Assembly: GCA_036513315.1 (NCBI GenBank)
Contig: DATBZF010000065.1
Coordinates: 62,001-126,000 of the forward strand
DNA: 64,000 nucleotides
From: Roseiarcus sp036513315
Lineage (GTDB): Bacteria > Pseudomonadota > Alphaproteobacteria > Rhizobiales > Beijerinckiaceae
Reading direction: 5' to 3'
In this document: piece by piece, positions 8,759-17,101 of the stretch
How the letters are laid out: every line of letters starts with the position of its first letter
Position numbering within the stretch: position 1 is the first letter of the stretch
Translations under genes and position numbers: made by a program
Notes under the pieces: model-generated
Database searches by the model: none
What the model saw: the letters and a program-made list of their open reading frames with translations, nothing else
What the model was told of the DNA's origin: nothing

Positions 8759-9780
8759 CCGACCGCCTTGGCCAGATAGCTGGTGTTGATCGCCTTGGCG
8801 AAGGCGGCGACATCGGGGGCCGCGCGGATACTCTTCTGCTCGACCAGAAAATCGGCGGTGCCTTTCAGTACGCCAGCAAACTTGCCTTGCACGCCGGGCG
8901 CCCCGAGCCAGGCGGATGCAAGCTGAGTCTTTAGTGGCACGAAATCATATTCCGCCATGTCAGCCTTGGCCATTTCGGCGCTGACGCCGGCCTGCTTGCC
9001 GACGATGACCGAGGCGTCGTCAGGCGATTTCGTATAGGCGTCAAGCGCCTTGCCATAAGCCGCCAATATGCCGGCGACCGCAGTCGGATTGGCGGTGGAA
9101 TAAGCGGTGCGGGCGATGATCAGGTCGGCGATCACATAACCGGCGGCTTCGAGCGTGTCGTAGGTCTTGTAGACTTCGCCGCCCGCGGCCAGCATTTTCG
9201 ACTTGACCGGGCTCCAGATATAGCCAGCGTCGATATCGCCCCTTGTCCAGGCGGCCATCATCGCGTCGCCGCGCAGGTCGAGCACATTCACGTCGCGCTG
9301 GGAAAGATTGTTGGTCTTGAGAAAGCCCAGCAGACGGAAATGCGAGGTCGAGCCGAACGGTACAGCGACATTCCTGCCCTTGAAATCGGCAGGCGTTTTG
9401 ATGTTGGCCGACTTGCGGACGGTCATTTCCTCGGCCGGGCCGATATTATCCATCATCGCCACGACTTCGTAGCCGATGGCCTGGCTGATGCCCGCCGCTG
9501 TCGGCGAGGAGCCGATGCCAAAGCCGAGGTCCATGCTGCCCGCCGCCATGCCGGTGTTGATTTCCGCGCCGCTGCCGACTTCGATCCAGTTCACCTTGGC
9601 GCCGGCGGCTTCTTCGATCCAGCCTCCGCCCTTGGCGATCATGAACGGGCTGGTGGAGACGAAGAATGCGAAATTTACGGGCGCGGGCGCCGCGCGCACG
9701 ATCGCCGGCGCGGCCAAGACGGCGGCGCCCAGTCCTGCGCCCTTCAGCAAGCGGCGGCGTGTGGTCAGTATGTTCGCCAT
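8755..9780 (-). CDS. ABC importer periplasmic binding protein (NMT1/SsuA-like)
   Basis: A 341-residue substrate-binding protein. I chose the ATG at 9780 (MANILTTRRRLLKGAG) because it gives a complete twin-arginine signal (TRRRLLKGAGLGAAVLAAPAIVRA, cleavage about residue 31) and has a GAGGGG ribosome site; the longer open frame upstream is an overlap with the permease gene. The mature protein shows the NMT1/SsuA pattern (VGSGAEINTGMAAGSMDLGFGIG, KTPADFKGRNVAVPFGS, WTRGDIDAGYIWSPVKSKML). In the middle of the importer operon, it sets ligand specificity; the ligand is unknown. Confidence 0.9.
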   Translation of the reverse strand: MANILTTRRRLLKGAGLGAAVLAAPAIVRAAPAPVNFAFFVSTSPFMIAKGGGWIEEAAGAKVNWIEVGSGAEINTGMAAGSMDLGFGIGSSPTAAGISQAIGYEVVAMMDNIGPAEEMTVRKSANIKTPADFKGRNVAVPFGSTSHFRLLGFLKTNNLSQRDVNVLDLRGDAMMAAWTRGDIDAGYIWSPVKSKMLAAGGEVYKTYDTLEAAGYVIADLIIARTAYSTANPTAVAGILAAYGKALDAYTKSPDDASVIVGKQAGVSAEMAKADMAEYDFVPLKTQLASAWLGAPGVQGKFAGVLKGTADFLVEQKSIRAAPDVAAFAKAINTSYLAKAVG

Positions 9781-9797
9781 GTTGTTCCCCTCGTTCA

Positions 9798-10556
9798 TCA
9801 TCTGCCTGCCCAATGCACCAACCGCGTCTCGACCGCGAGCAGAAGCCGGTCCAGCGCGATACCCATGAAGCCAATGATGAGAATTCCGACGAAAACATAG
9901 TCCGAACGGAGGAAGCGTCCGGCGTCGAGAATCATCCAGCCAATGCCACTGGTTCCTGCGATGATCTCGCTGGCGATCAATGTGCCATAGACGATGCCGA
10001 CCGCCAATCGTGCGCCGGTGAATATCTCCGCCAGCGCTGACGGAAACACGACATGGACGAAAATCTGCCATTCACTGGCGCCGAGCGACTGCGCCACACG
10101 GATGCGCGCTTCGGAAACGTTGCGCACCCCGTCGCGCGCCGCCACCGCCGAGACTGGCAGGGCGGCGAGGAACAGCAGGGTGATTTTCGAAGTCTCGCCG
10201 ATGCCGAGCCAGATGATCAGCAGCACCAGATAGGCGAGCTGCGGCAGCGGGCGCAGGAATTCGACGAATGGCGCAGCGAGCGCGTCGATGGTCCGGAAAT
10301 AGCCCATCGCCAGGCCGAGCAGAGTGCCGACCGCGGCGCCGGCGCCGAAACCGACGATGACGCGAATCAGGCTGTCGGCGACATGTTCCCACAGCGATCG
10401 GCTCTTGTAGCCGTTCTGCACAAGATCGACGAGCGCGTCCCATAATTCGCCGGGCGGCGGCAGGAAAAGATCGCTGACAACGCCGCTGAGGGTAAGCCAC
10501 AGCCACAGCGCGATCAACGCGCAGGCTGTGAGCGCGGTGGCGAGCCAGGGGCGCAT
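9798..10556 (-). CDS. ABC importer permease, SsuC/TauC-like (first copy)
   Basis: The 252-residue permease starts at the ATG at 10556 (MRPWLATALTACALIALW). It has about six hydrophobic segments and the EAA-type cytoplasmic loop VAQSLGASEWQIFVHVVFPSALAEI. The open frame continues upstream but that part is antisense to the next permease. Its start overlaps the stop of the second permease by one base. The two permeases are about 40% alike by eye (both have FLRPLPxLxYLVLLI and LGATS/EWQxFxxVVFPxAL), so the channel is probably a heterodimer born by duplication. Confidence 0.9.
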   Translation of the reverse strand: MRPWLATALTACALIALWLWLTLSGVVSDLFLPPPGELWDALVDLVQNGYKSRSLWEHVADSLIRVIVGFGAGAAVGTLLGLAMGYFRTIDALAAPFVEFLRPLPQLAYLVLLIIWLGIGETSKITLLFLAALPVSAVAARDGVRNVSEARIRVAQSLGASEWQIFVHVVFPSALAEIFTGARLAVGIVYGTLIASEIIAGTSGIGWMILDAGRFLRSDYVFVGILIIGFMGIALDRLLLAVETRLVHWAGR

Positions 10557-11326
10557 CACTCGCGCCCGCGCCAATGTATCAGTCGAGCGTCGATCGCCAC
10601 AAGCGCGCGGCTGAGCGCCATACCGAACAGGCCCAGCAGGATGATGCCAAGCAGGATGATGTCGGTGCGCAGGAACCTGCTCGCAGAAAACACCATCCAG
10701 CCGAGTCCGTCGCTCGCCGCCATCAATTCGGCGGCGACGACCGAGGAAAACGCTCCGGCGAGCGCGATGCGCATGCCGGTGAAGATCATCGACAGCGCCG
10801 CCGGGAACACCACGTAAACGAACTCCTGGCGCGACGTCGCGCCGAGCGAGCGCGCCGCCTGGACACGCTGGACGCTGACCTGGCGCACGCCAGCCATTGC
10901 GGCCGTCGCGATGGTGGGAAAGGCGCCCATGAATAGCAGCACGATTTTCGACAGATCGCCGGCGCCAAACCATAAGATCAGCAGCACGAGATAGGACAAT
11001 GGCGGCAGCGGCCGCAGGAACTGGATGACAAAATTGAGCGAGGCGTCGGCCATGCGGCTGCGCCCCATCCACAGACCGAGCGGCACGCCGAGAACGGCGG
11101 CGGCGAAAAAGCCCGCAAAGCAGCGCCCGAGCGTGGCGAGGATATTTTGCGCCAGGGTCGTGTCCCGATAGCCATTGCGCAAGATATCGACCAACGCCGC
11201 CCAGACGTCAGCGGGTCCCGCCAGCAACTCGGTCGAAACCAGACCGAGGGCGCCGATGAGATACCAGACGATGAGCCCCGTCGCGACCGACAGCGAACCT
11301 AACGCGAGGGATCTCCAGTCACGCAT
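10556..11326 (-). CDS. ABC importer permease, SsuC/TauC-like (second copy)
   Basis: A 256-residue permease if started at ATG 11326 (MRDWRSLALGSLSVATGLIVW); an in-frame ATG at 11398 would add 24 residues but would overlap the PLP decarboxylase by 80 bp. Neither start has a good Shine-Dalgarno, which fits translational coupling to the upstream gene (8-bp overlap). Motifs: FLRPLPPLSYLVLLILWFGAG and the EAA loop AARSLGATSRQEFVYVVFPAAL. It pairs with the other permease and the adjacent ATPase and binding protein. Confidence 0.9.
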   Translation of the reverse strand: MRDWRSLALGSLSVATGLIVWYLIGALGLVSTELLAGPADVWAALVDILRNGYRDTTLAQNILATLGRCFAGFFAAAVLGVPLGLWMGRSRMADASLNFVIQFLRPLPPLSYLVLLILWFGAGDLSKIVLLFMGAFPTIATAAMAGVRQVSVQRVQAARSLGATSRQEFVYVVFPAALSMIFTGMRIALAGAFSSVVAAELMAASDGLGWMVFSASRFLRTDIILLGIILLGLFGMALSRALVAIDARLIHWRGRE

Positions 11327-12575
11327 AGGAGGACTCGGTGCGCGACGCGGACGCGCCACGCCTGACCGCCGCGACACAGTCTGCGACGTCGCCAACATAG
11401 GCGGCGCGGGCGAGCGTATGATGCAGAGAGAGCATCAGATGCAGGCTTGGCGGCGTACGCACCTGGCCCGGCACCCAGCCGCGCTCGCCGATCAGGAAGG
11501 CGACCTTCGCCATATCGATATCGTCGCAGCCGAAGGCGATATTGGCGAGTTCCGGCGCGCCGCGGATCGTCATGCCCGGAATTTGCAGGAGATCATCGAG
11601 GTAGCCGTCGCGCATCGACAACAGGTCGGCCGCGATCCGGCGGTAGCCTTCGCGGCCGAGATAGCGCAGCACCGCCCAAGCGGCCGCCACTGCCCCGCCG
11701 GCGCGAGTGCCCACCAGCGTCTGGGTAGCGAACCGCCCACTCGGCCAGCCGTCAAACGCCATCTCCTGGAAGGCCTGCAGCCCCGTGGCGCGATAGAAGA
11801 TCGCCGAGGCCGGCTTCGGGCAGAAGCCGAATTTATGCAAATCGGCCGACAGCGAACACACGCCCGGCAACGCGAAATCGAATTGCGGAATGACGCGGCC
11901 GATCTCGGCGGCGAACGGCGCCAACCAGCCGCCGACACACGCGTCGCAATGCAACCACAGGTCACGCTCCAGTGCGAGGCGCGACAGGTCCGACATGGCG
12001 TCGATCACGCCAAACGAGAAGCACGGGGCCGAACCCACCAGCATGATCGTATCAGTGTCGATCGCCCCCGCCATTGCAGCCACATCAGCGCGATAGTCGG
12101 CTCCGACGGGAACGCGCTTGACAACAAGGTCCATCAACGCCGCCGCCTTGTCGAACGCCGGATGAACGGTCGCGGGCGCGACGATATTGCCGCGGAACCA
12201 GCGCTCGGCGCGCCGCGTCCGACTCCAGTCGCGGCACGCCTTGACCGCCATGACGATGCTTTCGGTGCCGCCGCTGGTCATGTTGCCGACCGCCCCTTCG
12301 GGCGCATGGAAAAGATCGAGTCCCATGCCGACCACTTCCCGCTCCATCCGCAGAAGGCTCGGGAAAGCACGACGGGCGCCCAACGCGTTCTCCGAGAAGA
12401 ACATATTGAACGCTTGTGCGCCGACCTCCTGCACGTCAGGTGGTCCACTGAACACATAGAGCGGCACCCGACCGCCGCGCCAATCGGCGTCGCCGGCCCG
12501 CATCGCCTCAAGATCGGCCATTACCGCATCGCGCTTTCGGCCGCGATCCTCAAAGATGGAGCCCAAATAAAGCAT
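11319..12575 (-). CDS. PLP-dependent decarboxylase/lyase (sphingosine-1-phosphate lyase-like)
   Basis: A fold-type I PLP enzyme of 418 residues in the group II decarboxylase/S1P-lyase branch: MTSGGTESIVMAVKACRDW (phosphate-binding, about 100-118), LHCDACVGGWLAPF (PLP-pyridine Asp, about 208) and SADLHKFGFCPKPAS (Schiff-base Lys about 245). It is the promoter-proximal gene of the ABC operon, so it likely acts on the imported compound, perhaps decarboxylating an amino acid or cleaving a phosphorylated amino alcohol. Two kilobases away lies ethanolamine ammonia-lyase, whose substrate such an enzyme could produce. Oddity: a GGAGGA ribosome site sits only 1-2 bases before the ATG, so the true start may be the TTG at 12566. 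Confidence 0.85.
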   Translation of the reverse strand: MLYLGSIFEDRGRKRDAVMADLEAMRAGDADWRGGRVPLYVFSGPPDVQEVGAQAFNMFFSENALGARRAFPSLLRMEREVVGMGLDLFHAPEGAVGNMTSGGTESIVMAVKACRDWSRTRRAERWFRGNIVAPATVHPAFDKAAALMDLVVKRVPVGADYRADVAAMAGAIDTDTIMLVGSAPCFSFGVIDAMSDLSRLALERDLWLHCDACVGGWLAPFAAEIGRVIPQFDFALPGVCSLSADLHKFGFCPKPASAIFYRATGLQAFQEMAFDGWPSGRFATQTLVGTRAGGAVAAAWAVLRYLGREGYRRIAADLLSMRDGYLDDLLQIPGMTIRGAPELANIAFGCDDIDMAKVAFLIGERGWVPGQVRTPPSLHLMLSLHHTLARAAYVGDVADCVAAVRRGASASRTESSYA

Positions 12576-12880
12576 TCCTCCAAGCGCCGCTAAACTCGAG
12601 CGGAGACCTCAGGTGAAGATGATTGCTCGTGCGACATTTATCGACAAAACACTTTCCGACAGCAAATCGATGAAGACCTCGTCGTGGCTAGGCGACGCGC
12701 GTCCGGCATTCGCTTCCGCCACCGACGCAGCCTGGAATCGCCAGAACAACCAACGGGTCTATTGAATTTAGAGTAAGCTTATCGGATTTGATAGTTTATA
12801 GTCGTAACAGTCCTTCGGTCGGAAAACTACCCTCATTCCGTAGGAGAATGCGGTGATTGCAAACGACCGGCGCCAGCCGG
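12576..12880. other. Intergenic region, no gene seen
   Basis: 305 bp between the start of the PLP-ABC operon and the end of the monooxygenase gene. The part at about 12755-12850 is markedly AT-rich compared with the surroundings. It must contain the promoter of the leftward operon. I see no convincing ORF or RNA. Confidence 0.5.
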
Positions 12881-14017
12881 TCATCGCGCCGCCCCCCGAT
12901 AACGCCGCGCCAATTCAGCGATGCGCTGCGCCTCCAGGCCGATCGCGCGCAATTGGCCGGTCGGCGACACGCGTTGGCCGCAGAAGAACAAGCCTGGCGC
13001 GCCGCTCTCGCTTCCCGTCGCGCGCGGCGCGCCATGCGCGTCGAGAGCGTCAGCGACGCCAGGCAGCAGCGGGCGCAGATCGGAGCGAAATCCGGTCGCC
13101 GTAATCAGCGCGTCGAACTTCTCGACCGCGCCATTGGCGAACAGGACGCCGTCAGCGGTCAACCGGTCGATGCCGCCAAACACCTTGATCGCGCCGTCCC
13201 GAATCCGGGCAAGCGTGCCGATGTCGAACACCGGCACGCGTCCGTGCTCTTCGACCATTTGCCGTGGTCCCTTCGGCGGCCGGCGCAAGCCGTATTTTTC
13301 TGTTCTTCCTACCGCCAGCCGCAACGCCAGCGCATTGATGAAGTCGACGAGCCGCGCGGGCCAGCGCTCGTAGAAAATCGCCCAGGCGATGATCGGCACG
13401 CCGAGCAGGTCGCGCGGCAGTATCTGGACCGCGCCGCGCACCGCCAGGCCGACGGCGACGCCGGCCTCCGCCAGATCCAGCGCAATCTCGCCGCCCGAAT
13501 TGCCGTAGCCGACAACGAGGACGCGATGGCCCGCATAGGGCGCCGGGTTGCGATAGGCGCAGCTATGGATGATGTCGCCGCGGAACGTCTCCCGCCCCGG
13601 CCATAACGGACGGAAAGGGCTATCGGCAATGCCGGTCGCCACAACCACGATCGGCGCCGCCAGCGACCCGCCCTCCCAATCCGCGCGCCATAATTGGCCC
13701 TCGCGCGAGACACGCGAGACATTGGCGTCGAATACAGGCCGGATAGAGAAGCGCTCCGCATAGCTGTCGAGATAGGCGACGACCTCGGCGCGGGAGGGAT
13801 AGGTCGGATAGCTCTTCGGCATCGCCATGAGCGGCAGGCTGGAATGGTTGCGATCGGTATGCAGATGCAGCCGGTCATAATGACGTCGCCACGCGGCCCC
13901 GACGCTGCCGGTCTTCTCCAGCACGATAACGCTGAGCCCGGCCGCGCTCATCGTCGCCGCGCAGGCGAGGCCCGCCGGGCCGGCTCCGATGATGAGTGCG
14001 TCGGGACTGTTGGGCAT
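12881..14017 (-). CDS. Flavin-containing monooxygenase (FMO/CzcO-like)
   Basis: A 378-residue flavoprotein starting at ATG 14017 (MPNSPDALIIGAGPAGLACA). It shows an N-terminal FAD site GAGPAGLAC (about 11-19), an NADPH site VVGYGNSGGEIALDLAEAG (about 165), the ATG-type motif VVVATGIAD (about 125) and a late ITATGFRSD (about 300). The FMO fingerprint FxGxxxHxxxY/F is represented by FRGDIIHSCAYRNP. Family members N- or S-oxygenate soft nucleophiles or act as Baeyer-Villiger enzymes; the substrate cannot be read from sequence. It is divergent from eutBC across a 227-bp promoter region and may share control with it. Confidence 0.88.
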   Translation of the reverse strand: MPNSPDALIIGAGPAGLACAATMSAAGLSVIVLEKTGSVGAAWRRHYDRLHLHTDRNHSSLPLMAMPKSYPTYPSRAEVVAYLDSYAERFSIRPVFDANVSRVSREGQLWRADWEGGSLAAPIVVVATGIADSPFRPLWPGRETFRGDIIHSCAYRNPAPYAGHRVLVVGYGNSGGEIALDLAEAGVAVGLAVRGAVQILPRDLLGVPIIAWAIFYERWPARLVDFINALALRLAVGRTEKYGLRRPPKGPRQMVEEHGRVPVFDIGTLARIRDGAIKVFGGIDRLTADGVLFANGAVEKFDALITATGFRSDLRPLLPGVADALDAHGAPRATGSESGAPGLFFCGQRVSPTGQLRAIGLEAQRIAELARRYRGAAR

Positions 14018-14112
14018 GGAAAGTCGCGTGTCGGGTTGGACCGAGCGGGATCGTATATGGAGATCGAGGCCGGAAACAACGCGCGCGCCCGCGTCCACGC
14101 TGCCGCTGATAT

Positions 14113-14137
14113 GGACTTGACGTGCTAAGTCGAGTCC
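14113..14137. promoter_or_regulatory. Inverted repeat in FMO/eutB divergent promoter
   Basis: GGACTTGAC and GTCGAGTCC (8 of 9 pairs) are separated by 7 bp in the spacer between the divergent monooxygenase and eutBC genes. It could be an operator or a short RNA stem. The MarR regulator downstream of eutC is one candidate ligand. Not tested. No cobalamin riboswitch hallmark was found here. Confidence 0.3.
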
Positions 14138-14244
14138 TCGCGGTTGAGACGCCGCCGCTTCGTCCGAATAAGGTGGCGTGCGGTTGGACTTCGCGGCAGA
14201 ATCCTGGGGGCCGAGCCGTCGGCGGCGGCGGGAGACATTGTTGC

Positions 14245-15645
14245 ATGTCCTACCAGGCAATTGTCGATGGCGAGCGCTGGCGCTTTGCCGATCTGAAGAC
14301 GCTTCTCGCCAAGGCTTCGCCGGCGCGCGCGGGCGACGCCCTGGCCGGCGTGGCGGCGCAAAGCGCGATCGAACGCGTGGCCGCCCAGATGACGCTCGCC
14401 GATCTGCCGCTCAAGACCTTCCTCGACGTCGATCTCGTGCCCTATGAGGAAGATGAGATTTCCCGGCTGATTCATGACAGCCACGATCCGATCGCCTTCT
14501 CGGCGGTCGCCCATCTGACCGTCGGCGCCTTCCGCGAATGGTTGCTCGACATCAAGACGACGAGCAGTCAACTGGCTGCGCTGGCTCCCGGCCTCACGCC
14601 GGAAATGACCGCCGCCGTGTCGAAAATCATGCGGGCGCAGGACCTTATCGTCGTCGCCGCCAAATGCAGCGTTACGACGGCCTTTCGCAACACGATCGGA
14701 TTGGCGGGCCGGCTCTCGACGCGGTTGCAGCCGAACCATCCGACCGACGATTCGCGCGGCATCGCCGCCAGCCTGCTCGACGGATTGTTGTTCGGCGTTG
14801 GCGACGCCGTGATCGGCGTCAATCCGGCGACCGATGGCGTGGAAGATTACGTACGAATCGTGACATTGCTCGACGAGATCAGGCAACGCCTCGACATCCC
14901 CACGCAGACCTGCTGCCTCGGCCATGTCACGACAGCCATCGAGGCGATCGGCCGTGGCGCGCCGGTCGACCTCGTCTTCCAGTCGATCGCCGGCTCCGAA
15001 AAGGCCAATCAAGGGTTCGGGATCAGCCTCGCCCTGCTGGCCGAGGCGCACGAGGCCGCGCTTTCAATGGGGCGCGGCGTAATCGGCCAGAACGTGATGT
15101 ATTTCGAGACCGGACAGGGCAGCGCGCTTTCCGCCGGCGCTCATTTCGGCGTCGATCAACAAACAATGGAGGCGCGCGCCTATGCCGTCGCGCGCCGCTT
15201 CAAGCCTTTGCTCGTCAACACTGTCGTCGGCTTCATCGGCCCGGAATATCTCTACAACGGCAAGGAAATCATCCGGGCGGGGCTTGAGGACCATTTTTGC
15301 GGCAAGCTGCTCGGCCTGCCGATGGGATGCGATATCTGCTACACCAACCATGCCGAAGCCGATCAGGACGACATGGACGGATTGCTGACGCTGCTCAGCG
15401 CCGCGGGGGTCACTTTTGTCATTGCGGTCCCGGGCGGCGACGACATCATGCTGAACTATCAGAGCCTCGCCTTTCACGACATTCTCTATGTGCGCCAGGC
15501 GCTCGGCCGGCGCGCCGCTCCGGAATTCGAGGATTGGTTGCTGCGGCAAGGCCTCGTCGACGATGCTGGGCGACCCATCGAGAAGCCGGCGGACGCCGCG
15601 ATAGCGCCTGCCCTGGCGCTGATCGAATCGATGGCGGCGCGATGA
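14245..15645 (+). CDS. eutB: Ethanolamine ammonia-lyase large subunit
   Basis: The 466-residue product matches EutB, the adenosylcobalamin-dependent TIM-barrel subunit that converts ethanolamine to acetaldehyde and ammonia. Conserved blocks: RLQPNHPTDDSRGIAASLLDG-like region (about 165-185; quoted in part), IGVNPATDGVEDYVRI (about 190), TQTCCLGHVTT (about 220), FQSIAGSEKANQGFGI (about 245), GQNVMYFETGQGSALSAGA (about 280) and LPMGCDICYTNHAEADQDD (about 360). I chose ATG 14245; a longer frame from 14122 lacks a ribosome site, while GGGAGA precedes 14245. No microcompartment genes accompany it, so this is the simple cytosolic, catabolic version. Confidence 0.96.
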   Translation: MSYQAIVDGERWRFADLKTLLAKASPARAGDALAGVAAQSAIERVAAQMTLADLPLKTFLDVDLVPYEEDEISRLIHDSHDPIAFSAVAHLTVGAFREWLLDIKTTSSQLAALAPGLTPEMTAAVSKIMRAQDLIVVAAKCSVTTAFRNTIGLAGRLSTRLQPNHPTDDSRGIAASLLDGLLFGVGDAVIGVNPATDGVEDYVRIVTLLDEIRQRLDIPTQTCCLGHVTTAIEAIGRGAPVDLVFQSIAGSEKANQGFGISLALLAEAHEAALSMGRGVIGQNVMYFETGQGSALSAGAHFGVDQQTMEARAYAVARRFKPLLVNTVVGFIGPEYLYNGKEIIRAGLEDHFCGKLLGLPMGCDICYTNHAEADQDDMDGLLTLLSAAGVTFVIAVPGGDDIMLNYQSLAFHDILYVRQALGRRAAPEFEDWLLRQGLVDDAGRPIEKPADAAIAPALALIESMAAR

Positions 15646-16418
15646 TTGCGGACGATCCATCGCACGAAAACAATCAACCGACGGTCGCCGATGGGCTTTC
15701 GCGCCTGCGGCGCTTCACGCCGGCCCGCATCGCGCTTGCGCGGGCCGGCTCTGGGCAGACCACCGCGACAAGCCTCAATTTCATGCTCGACCATGCCCGC
15801 GCGCGCGACGCCGTTCACGCGACGCTTGATTTTTCGGCCATTGCGGAAGCGCTTCGCGCGCAGAACTGGAACGTCCTTCATGTACACAGCGCCGCTGGCG
15901 ACCGGGCCGAGTATCTGCGTCGCCCCGATCTCGGTCGTCGCCTGTCTCCGGCCACGCAACCGCTCGTCGCCAACCAGATGCGGGGAAGCGATGTCGCGAT
16001 CGTCGCCGCCGATGGTCTTTCCGCCTTGGCGATCACGACCAATCTTCTGCCGGTGCTCGATTGTCTAAGACCGCTCCTGTTGGCTCGCCGCCGCACGATC
16101 GGGCCGCTGGTTCTTGTCGAGCAGGGGCGCGTCGCCATCGGCGACGAGATCGGCGCATTATTAGACGCCAAGCTTGCCGTGGTTCTGATCGGCGAACGTC
16201 CGGGCCTGTCAGCCGCCGATTCCCTCGGCGCCTATATCACCTGGCGGCCACGGATCGGCACGATGGATTCGGGTCGGAACTGCATTTCGAATATTCGGCC
16301 GGCTGGATTGGCGCCCGAGCAAGCGGCGATGCAGATCGCCGACCTGATCGCACGAGCGTTCGCGTATGCCGCGACAGGCGTCCGGCTGAATGACCTGCCG
16401 CGCCTTGCGCCGGAATAG
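15642..16418 (+). CDS. eutC: Ethanolamine ammonia-lyase small subunit
   Basis: A 258-residue EutC that overlaps eutB by the ATGA coupling junction. Recognisable blocks are FTPARIALARAGSGQTT (about 26), LDFMLDHARARDAV-like (NFMLDHARARDAVH, about 48), LRRPDLGRRL (about 95), VIVAADGLSA-like (VAIVAADGLSALA, about 118), ERPGLSAADSLGAYITW (about 188) and SGRNCISNIRPAGL (about 214). It completes the cobalamin-binding site with EutB. Cobalamin must be supplied by genes elsewhere. The longer open frame upstream is eutB in another frame. Confidence 0.96.
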   Translation: MIADDPSHENNQPTVADGLSRLRRFTPARIALARAGSGQTTATSLNFMLDHARARDAVHATLDFSAIAEALRAQNWNVLHVHSAAGDRAEYLRRPDLGRRLSPATQPLVANQMRGSDVAIVAADGLSALAITTNLLPVLDCLRPLLLARRRTIGPLVLVEQGRVAIGDEIGALLDAKLAVVLIGERPGLSAADSLGAYITWRPRIGTMDSGRNCISNIRPAGLAPEQAAMQIADLIARAFAYAATGVRLNDLPRLAPE

Positions 16419-16485
16419 CGATGCTTCCTGCACGGAGGGGCCGTTGCGTTGCGCAGCCTGCAGATTCGCGATAAGCCGACGATCG

Positions 16486-16505
16486 TTCATATCAAGTGAA
16501 ATGAA
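16486..16505. promoter_or_regulatory. Possible MarR operator
   Basis: An inverted repeat TTCAT-N10-ATGAA lies 9-28 bp upstream of the MarR start codon, a position suited to autorepression. The match is short and could be chance. Confidence 0.25.
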
Positions 16506-16513
16506 TATCACAG

Positions 16514-17002
16514 ATGTCGCCCGCGGCAGCCAGGCTCGATCTCGACCAATTCCTGCCCTATCTCGTGAATGTCCTGGCGAACCGCCTGAGCCATGAACTT
16601 GCCGGCGTCTACGAGGCGCGATTCGGCATTTCCATTCCTGAATGGCGCGTCATCGCCCATCTGTCGCAGCATGAAGACGTTTCCGTCCGCGAGATTCATC
16701 AACGCGTCGACATGGATAAGGCCAAGGTCAGCCGGGCGGCGTCGCGCCTCGAGGCGGTCGGTTTCATCGAAAAAACCGAGAACAAGGGCGATCGTCGTCT
16801 GGTGGCGTTGCGTCTGACCAAAAGAGGGCGCCGCCTTTTCGCCGAGATCGAGCCTTTGGCGCTGGCTTATGAGCGGGAATCTGTCTCTACGCTCTCAAAG
16901 TCGGAGGAAGCAGCCTTGCGAGCCATTCTGAATAAGCTATTGGGGGCCGCCGATCGCGGCGCCAAACTCATGGCGATGCAGCAGCGGCCTTCTTCACGCT
17001 AA
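16514..17002 (+). CDS. MarR-family transcriptional regulator
   Basis: A 162-residue winged-helix regulator: FGISIPEWRVIAHLSQHEDVS (about 38-58) leads into the recognition helix VSRAASRLEAVGFIEKTEN (about 72-90), followed by the beta-wing DRRLVALRLTKRG (about 93-105). This is the classical MarR layout. It is 95 bp downstream of eutC on the same strand and may regulate eutBC or the monooxygenase. The ligand is unknown. Confidence 0.9.
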   Translation: MSPAAARLDLDQFLPYLVNVLANRLSHELAGVYEARFGISIPEWRVIAHLSQHEDVSVREIHQRVDMDKAKVSRAASRLEAVGFIEKTENKGDRRLVALRLTKRGRRLFAEIEPLALAYERESVSTLSKSEEAALRAILNKLLGAADRGAKLMAMQQRPSSR

Positions 17003-17013
17003 GCGATGGGTGG

Positions 17014-17029
17014 GACGACCTCGGTCGTC
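17014..17029. terminator. Short hairpin between convergent MarR and hpnG genes
   Basis: GACGAC-CTCG-GTCGTC forms a compact stem with a stable tetraloop just after the MarR stop codon and before the 3' end of the convergent hpnG. No U-tract follows, so a terminator role is tentative. Confidence 0.3.
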
Positions 17030-17101
17030 GCGACCTTCAGGCCGATTGACGCAACGCCGCGTGAAGGCGAAACCCAAACGGCGAACGCCCCGGCCGCCTT
17101 G

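Noticed and set aside
14018..14244. Cobalamin riboswitch in front of eutB
   Set aside because: No B12-box-like element seen; only a 9-bp inverted repeat.
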